DNA from: Flaviramulus sp. BrNp1-15
Lineage (GTDB): Bacteria; Bacteroidota; Bacteroidia; Flavobacteriales; Flavobacteriaceae
DNA length: 64,000 nt
Direction: 5' to 3'
NCBI RefSeq assembly: GCF_022259695.1
Contig: NZ_CP092099.1
Span: 104,471 to 168,470, forward strand
The translations under genes were made by a program, and so were the position numbers. Positions 60,636 through 64,000 of the stretch are shown piece by piece (positions within the stretch are counted from its first letter, which is position 1; each line of letters begins with the position of its first letter). The notes under the pieces are model-generated. The model searched no databases and was not told where the DNA came from. It saw only the letters and a program-made list of their open reading frames with translations.

Positions 60636-61214
60636 ATGGAGTTTAATATTAAAGAAATATTCACAGCTTTTATGGTGTTGTTTGCAGTTATAGATATTGT
60701 TGGCAACATTCCTATTGTAATAGATTTACGTAAAAAAGTAGGGCATATACAAAGTGAAAAAGCTTCAATAATTGCTGGAGTTATTTTGATTGTTTTCTTG
60801 TTTTTAGGAAAAAGCATTTTAAATCTCATTGGTATTGACGTTAATTCGTTTGCTGTAGCTGGTTCATTTATTTTATTTTTTATTGCCTTAGAAATGATTT
60901 TAGGCATTACTCTTTATAAACAGGAAGAACAAGATTCTATGAGCGCCACGGTTTTTCCTTTAGCCTTTCCTCTTATTGCTGGTCCGGGAAGTTTAACTAC
61001 CTTACTATCGTTAAGAGCAGAATTTAGAACCGAAAATATTATAGTTGCTGTTTTAATGAATGTTATTATTATTTTTATAGTGCTTAAAACATCCACTAAA
61101 ATTGAAAAGCTTATCGGTCAGAACGGGATTAATATCATTCGTAAAGTTTTTGGTGTGGTTTTGTTAGCCATTGCCGTAAAACTATTTGCTCATAATATTA
61201 AGGCTCTTTTTTAG
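60636..61214 (+). CDS. MarC-family integral membrane protein
   Basis: A 192-residue protein with six predicted membrane helices, matching the MarC/YchE/YhgN family in length and motifs (FMVLFAVIDIVGNIPIVIDL near the N-terminus; FPLAFPLIAGPGSLTTLLSL in the middle). The family's function is unresolved; it is not demonstrated to be an antibiotic transporter despite its name. First of three tightly spaced genes (22- and 1-base gaps). Confidence 0.92.
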   Translation: MEFNIKEIFTAFMVLFAVIDIVGNIPIVIDLRKKVGHIQSEKASIIAGVILIVFLFLGKSILNLIGIDVNSFAVAGSFILFFIALEMILGITLYKQEEQDSMSATVFPLAFPLIAGPGSLTTLLSLRAEFRTENIIVAVLMNVIIIFIVLKTSTKIEKLIGQNGINIIRKVFGVVLLAIAVKLFAHNIKALF

Positions 61215-61236
61215 TGTCGTTTAAAAAATTTACAAT

Positions 61237-61440
61237 ATGAAAATACTAACTATAATACTTAGCATTCTTGCTTTAGGACTCATTGTTTTTAACTTTACAA
61301 AAGTTGATTTTAATGCGCCTTTTGAAGGCGAAAGCACAATTGCTTTAATTACCATTGTAGCATCTCTTTGTGTGATATTAATGATGGCTATTTTAAGAGT
61401 TTCAAAGCGTATTGAGCAAAAGGTAAAAGAACGCAATTAA
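61237..61440 (+). CDS. Small two-helix membrane protein
   Basis: Function not recognised. A 67-residue protein with two membrane helices (about 2-20 and 35-56) and a basic C-terminal tail (RVSKRIEQKVKERN). It lies 22 bases after marC and 1 base before the flavoprotein gene, so it is almost surely translated from the same mRNA. Confidence 0.75.
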   Translation: MKILTIILSILALGLIVFNFTKVDFNAPFEGESTIALITIVASLCVILMMAILRVSKRIEQKVKERN

Positions 61441-61441
61441 C

Positions 61442-62047
61442 ATGTTTGATGCTTTAATAGTTGGTGGAGGCGCCGCAGGACTATCTTGTGCATTAGTTTT
61501 AGGTTCTGCAAAAAACAAACCTTTTGCAAAAGATAAAAAGATAGGTATTATTGTGCATCAAAAAACATCGCATTTACAAACTGCTCTTTTTAATAATGTT
61601 TTAGGTTTAGAGCCTGGAACAACAGGCAAATCCATTTTACAAAGCGGTAAAGAACAATTAGCTTCTTTATATCCCCATGTTGAGCAAATAGACCATGAAA
61701 AGGTTTTAGAAATCTCTAAAACTGAAGATTTGTTTACTATTAAAACCAATAAAACTATTTTCACATCTAAACTTGTTGTGATTGCTGTGGGCTATACCAA
61801 TTTAATGACCATTAAAGGTTTAGAACACTACATTGAACCGCACCCAAGAGCTGCTGTAGAAAAAGATCGTATTTGGTTAAAAAATACTGACCATGTTATT
61901 GAAAATAACCTTTATGTTGCTGGAACACTTGCGGGTTGGCGAAGTCAATTTGCTATTGCTTCTGGTAGTGGTGCACATGTTGCTACCGATATTTTAACCC
62001 TTTGGAATGGTGGGAAGCACACTAAGGTGCATGATAAGATTGAGTGA
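61442..62047 (+). CDS. Short FAD-dependent pyridine-nucleotide-disulfide-oxidoreductase-like protein
   Basis: A 201-residue flavoprotein. The N-terminal Rossmann motif is ALIVGGGAAGLSCA (GxGxxG at 8-13), and the C-terminal FAD-binding segment is NNLYVAGTLAGWRSQFAIASGSGAHVA, which resembles thioredoxin reductase (ATG...D followed by the Q/A/I segment). It is about 110 residues shorter than thioredoxin reductase: the NADPH domain with its CxxC pair is missing. So it is not a thioredoxin reductase; it may use another electron partner. Last gene of the marC operon. Confidence 0.82.
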   Translation: MFDALIVGGGAAGLSCALVLGSAKNKPFAKDKKIGIIVHQKTSHLQTALFNNVLGLEPGTTGKSILQSGKEQLASLYPHVEQIDHEKVLEISKTEDLFTIKTNKTIFTSKLVVIAVGYTNLMTIKGLEHYIEPHPRAAVEKDRIWLKNTDHVIENNLYVAGTLAGWRSQFAIASGSGAHVATDILTLWNGGKHTKVHDKIE

Positions 62048-62060
62048 TTAGATTAATAAC

Positions 62061-63650
62061 TTATTCTTCCGAACTCAACTTAATAACCTCATCAATCATG
62101 ATATCACGTTGATTGTAAACTTCTTCAAAAGCACCGTTACCAAATAACTGGTCTGCAAGTGTAGCTTTTATGTATTGCTTTACTTCATCATGATAAGCTA
62201 CAAAAGTAACTTTAGAGTCTGCCCTTAGGTTTAAATAATCTTGAAAAGCAAAAACTAAATCGTCGTTTACTTCAAAACTTTTAATAAAATCTTCTCTGGA
62301 AATATCATCGTAAGCATGACGGTCTTTTTCCAGTTCTTCAAACACAAAGTTTCCAAAAAACCCACGACGCAACAAAAATGATAAGGTTTCGTTTTGCATA
62401 CTACCATCAATAGGCACAAAAACATCTGGAATTATACCACCTCCACCATAAACTATTTTACCTGCAGGTGTTTTAAATTTTAAGGAATCGTCTACCTTGA
62501 TTTTTTCAGGGTCTAAAAGTTCGCCACTGTCTAGTCTATCAAAATATTCATCGTAGTAATCTTTATGTCCGTTTGTGTAAGGTCTTTGAATAGAACGTCC
62601 TGTAGGTGTGTAATATCTAGATACTGTTAAGCGCACAGCACTACCATCACCCAAATCCATTTCGCGTTGTACCAAGCCTTTACCGTAAGAACGACGACCA
62701 ACAATAGTGCCTTTATCGTTATCTTGTAATGCCCCTGCAACAATCTCACTTGCCGATGCTGAGTTTTCGTCTATAAGTACATAAACTTTACCTTCTTCAA
62801 AATCGCCTTTATTGGTTGCATAGCTTTTTTCAATATCACCACGTTTGTTTTTAGTGAATAAAATAAGTTTATCGTCTTCTAAAAACTCGTCCACTATTTG
62901 TTCTGCAATTCCTAAAAATCCGCCTGGGTTATTTCTTAAATCTAAAGCAATCTCGGTAGCACCTAAAGCTTCTAGCTTTTCAATACCTGCTTTAAATTCT
63001 TTATATGTAGACTCTGCAAAACGATTAACTTTTATATACCCTAGTTTATCGGTTAGCATATAAGCTGCATCAACACTTTTAATGGGGATTGTGCTACGTT
63101 TTACAGTAAAATCCAAAAGCTCTGGCTCTCCTTTTCTGTAAACTTTTAGTTTAACTTTTGTGTTTTTGGCACCTTTAAGCTTCTTAATAATTTCTCCATC
63201 TTTCAGCTTATTACCAAAAAGCGTATCGCCATCTGCCATAATAATCCTATCACCACCTTTAATGCCCGCTTTAGCACTTGGTCCGTTTTCAATTGCTCTT
63301 ATTACTGCAATAGTATCTTTGTACGTGTAAAAGCTAACACCAATACCTACAAAATCGCCTTTCATTTCTTCGGCAACACGAGCCATATCTTCTTTTGGGA
63401 TGTAAACCGAATGCGGGTCGAGGTTATCTAAAATCCCATTAACCGTAACATCAACAATACTGTCGGTGTTAATATCATCAACATAATCGTATTCAATATA
63501 ATCTATAAGCCTGTTAAGTTTGTCTTTTTTACTATTTGTAGAAAATAAACGATCGGGAGCATCAGTAAAATTTAACTTGCCTCCAATAAAAATACCTGCT
63601 GCAATAGCAACACCTAAAACTAAAGGCAAATATTTTTTATGATAAGACAT
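62061..63650 (-). CDS. S41-family C-terminal processing peptidase (CtpA/Prc type)
   Basis: Periplasmic serine protease acting near C-termini of substrates. The 529-residue protein has an N-terminal membrane anchor (8-24) and a PDZ domain at about 90-180 (GDFVGIGVSFYTYKDTIAVIRAIENGPSAKAGIKGGDRI). The S41 core contains NRFAESTYKEF and LDLRNNPGG, with the catalytic dyad S299 (ENSASASE) and K324 (RSYGKGLVQ), 25 residues apart as in Prc/Tsp (S430/K455). Its ATG overlaps the stop of the upstream deaminase gene (TAATG), so translation is coupled. Confidence 0.93.
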   Translation of the reverse strand: MSYHKKYLPLVLGVAIAAGIFIGGKLNFTDAPDRLFSTNSKKDKLNRLIDYIEYDYVDDINTDSIVDVTVNGILDNLDPHSVYIPKEDMARVAEEMKGDFVGIGVSFYTYKDTIAVIRAIENGPSAKAGIKGGDRIIMADGDTLFGNKLKDGEIIKKLKGAKNTKVKLKVYRKGEPELLDFTVKRSTIPIKSVDAAYMLTDKLGYIKVNRFAESTYKEFKAGIEKLEALGATEIALDLRNNPGGFLGIAEQIVDEFLEDDKLILFTKNKRGDIEKSYATNKGDFEEGKVYVLIDENSASASEIVAGALQDNDKGTIVGRRSYGKGLVQREMDLGDGSAVRLTVSRYYTPTGRSIQRPYTNGHKDYYDEYFDRLDSGELLDPEKIKVDDSLKFKTPAGKIVYGGGGIIPDVFVPIDGSMQNETLSFLLRRGFFGNFVFEELEKDRHAYDDISREDFIKSFEVNDDLVFAFQDYLNLRADSKVTFVAYHDEVKQYIKATLADQLFGNGAFEEVYNQRDIMIDEVIKLSSEE

Positions 63651-64000
63651 TATGCTTTCAAATCTTTAATTTGTTCTAATTCTATTCCAGCTTTCTTTAA
63701 AAATTTTAGTCCGGAATCATCTTTATAAGCTTCATTATAAACCACTTTTATAATACCTGCCTGATGAATTAATTTACTGCATTCCTTACAGGGCGACATG
63801 GTAATGTAAAGTGTTGCACCTTTTGCCGATTGAGTAGACGATGCTACTTTTAAAATGGCATTAGCCTCGGCATGCAAAACATACCACTTGGTGTAACCTT
63901 CATCGTCTTCACAAAAATTCTCAAAGCCCGATGGAGTTCCGTTGTAACCATCAGAAATTATCATTCTATCCTTAACTATTAGCGCTCCAACTTGCCTGCG
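63650..64000 (-). CDS. dCMP deaminase / ComE-like zinc deaminase (5' truncated by window)
   Basis: Cytidine-deaminase-fold enzyme, probably converting dCMP to dUMP for thymidylate synthesis. The frame is open to the window edge (RRQVGALIVKDRMIISDGYNGTPSG), so the ATG at 63964 is internal. Zinc motifs: VLHAEANAI (His, catalytic Glu) and MSPCKECSKLIH (two Cys). The DGYNGTPSG segment is typical of dCMP deaminases rather than tRNA or guanine deaminases. Overlaps the protease gene by one base. Confidence 0.9.
   Translation of the reverse strand, partial: RRQVGALIVKDRMIISDGYNGTPSGFENFCEDDEGYTKWYVLHAEANAILKVASSTQSAKGATLYITMSPCKECSKLIHQAGIIKVVYNEAYKDDSGLKFLKKAGIELEQIKDLKA

Noticed and set aside
1..64000. 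Insertion sequences, prophage or integrative elements
   Set aside because: No transposase, integrase, conjugation or phage gene was found; tRNA-Ser has no duplicated attachment-like end nearby.

Overview
The window is a low-GC stretch (about one third G+C) of a chromosome from the Bacteroidetes, almost certainly a member of the Flavobacteriaceae. Support comes from SusC/SusD and TonB-dependent receptors with carboxypeptidase-regulatory extensions, an NrdB with an N-terminal ATP-cone, a Sec-type (clade II) nos cluster, and recurrent TAnnTTTG (-7) promoter boxes, one with TTTG exactly 19 bp upstream (rpoN). I see no insertion sequence, prophage, CRISPR array or rRNA operon. It reads as core genome with a few accessory operons. 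The genus cannot be assigned from the sequence alone.

Layout. 1-7570: asnS end, rpoN coupled to a PAP2-like membrane protein, a PorT-type barrel, an ExbB/ExbD operon, tRNA-Ser(GGA), asparaginase, TatD nuclease. 7623-9202: aspartyl protease, an orphan NarL/LuxR response regulator, two tandem 144-bp units that look like small-RNA genes with a NarL-type operator, and a 33-residue membrane ORF. 9233-13910: sucB, sucA and a small barrel protein. 13912-21448: an Rrf2 regulator with NsrR-like cysteines, divergent from a nitrous-oxide reduction operon (cytochrome c, fasciclin, nosZ, membrane protein, nosL, nosD, nosF, nosY). 21445-29660: a small cytosolic protein, a polyprenyl synthase, and a TetR-TolC-MFP-RND efflux operon. 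29731-37104: a TonB receptor and a SusC/SusD pair. 37401-44934: aspS, ClC channel, tadA, dxs, dNTPase. 45152-56106: a phosphate-acquisition island. 56257-59334: nrdA/nrdB. 59893-64000: DUF3109 protein, MarC, small membrane protein, short flavoprotein, CtpA-type protease, dCMP deaminase.

The most interesting regulatory system is in the phosphate island. Five promoters (45254 orphan domain protein, 45892 TonB receptor, 50756 OprO/P porin, 52034 PiT transporter, and an apparently noncoding ~100-nt unit at 50574-50674) carry TAACA-type half-sites repeated at 11-bp period. They lie at a fixed phase (18 or 29 bp) from a TTTG -7 element. This fits a PhoB regulon and predicts a phosphate-responsive small RNA. 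A second candidate system is the response regulator at 8131 with its two identical 7-2-7 inverted repeats, each followed at the same distance by a conserved block and a terminator.

Start codons were moved from upstream TTG/GTG/ATG codons to internal ATGs where a promoter element, signal peptide or family N-terminus decided it (7646, 14460, 22769, 37401, 45254, 45892, 59334). dxs has no usable ATG and appears to start with GTG.
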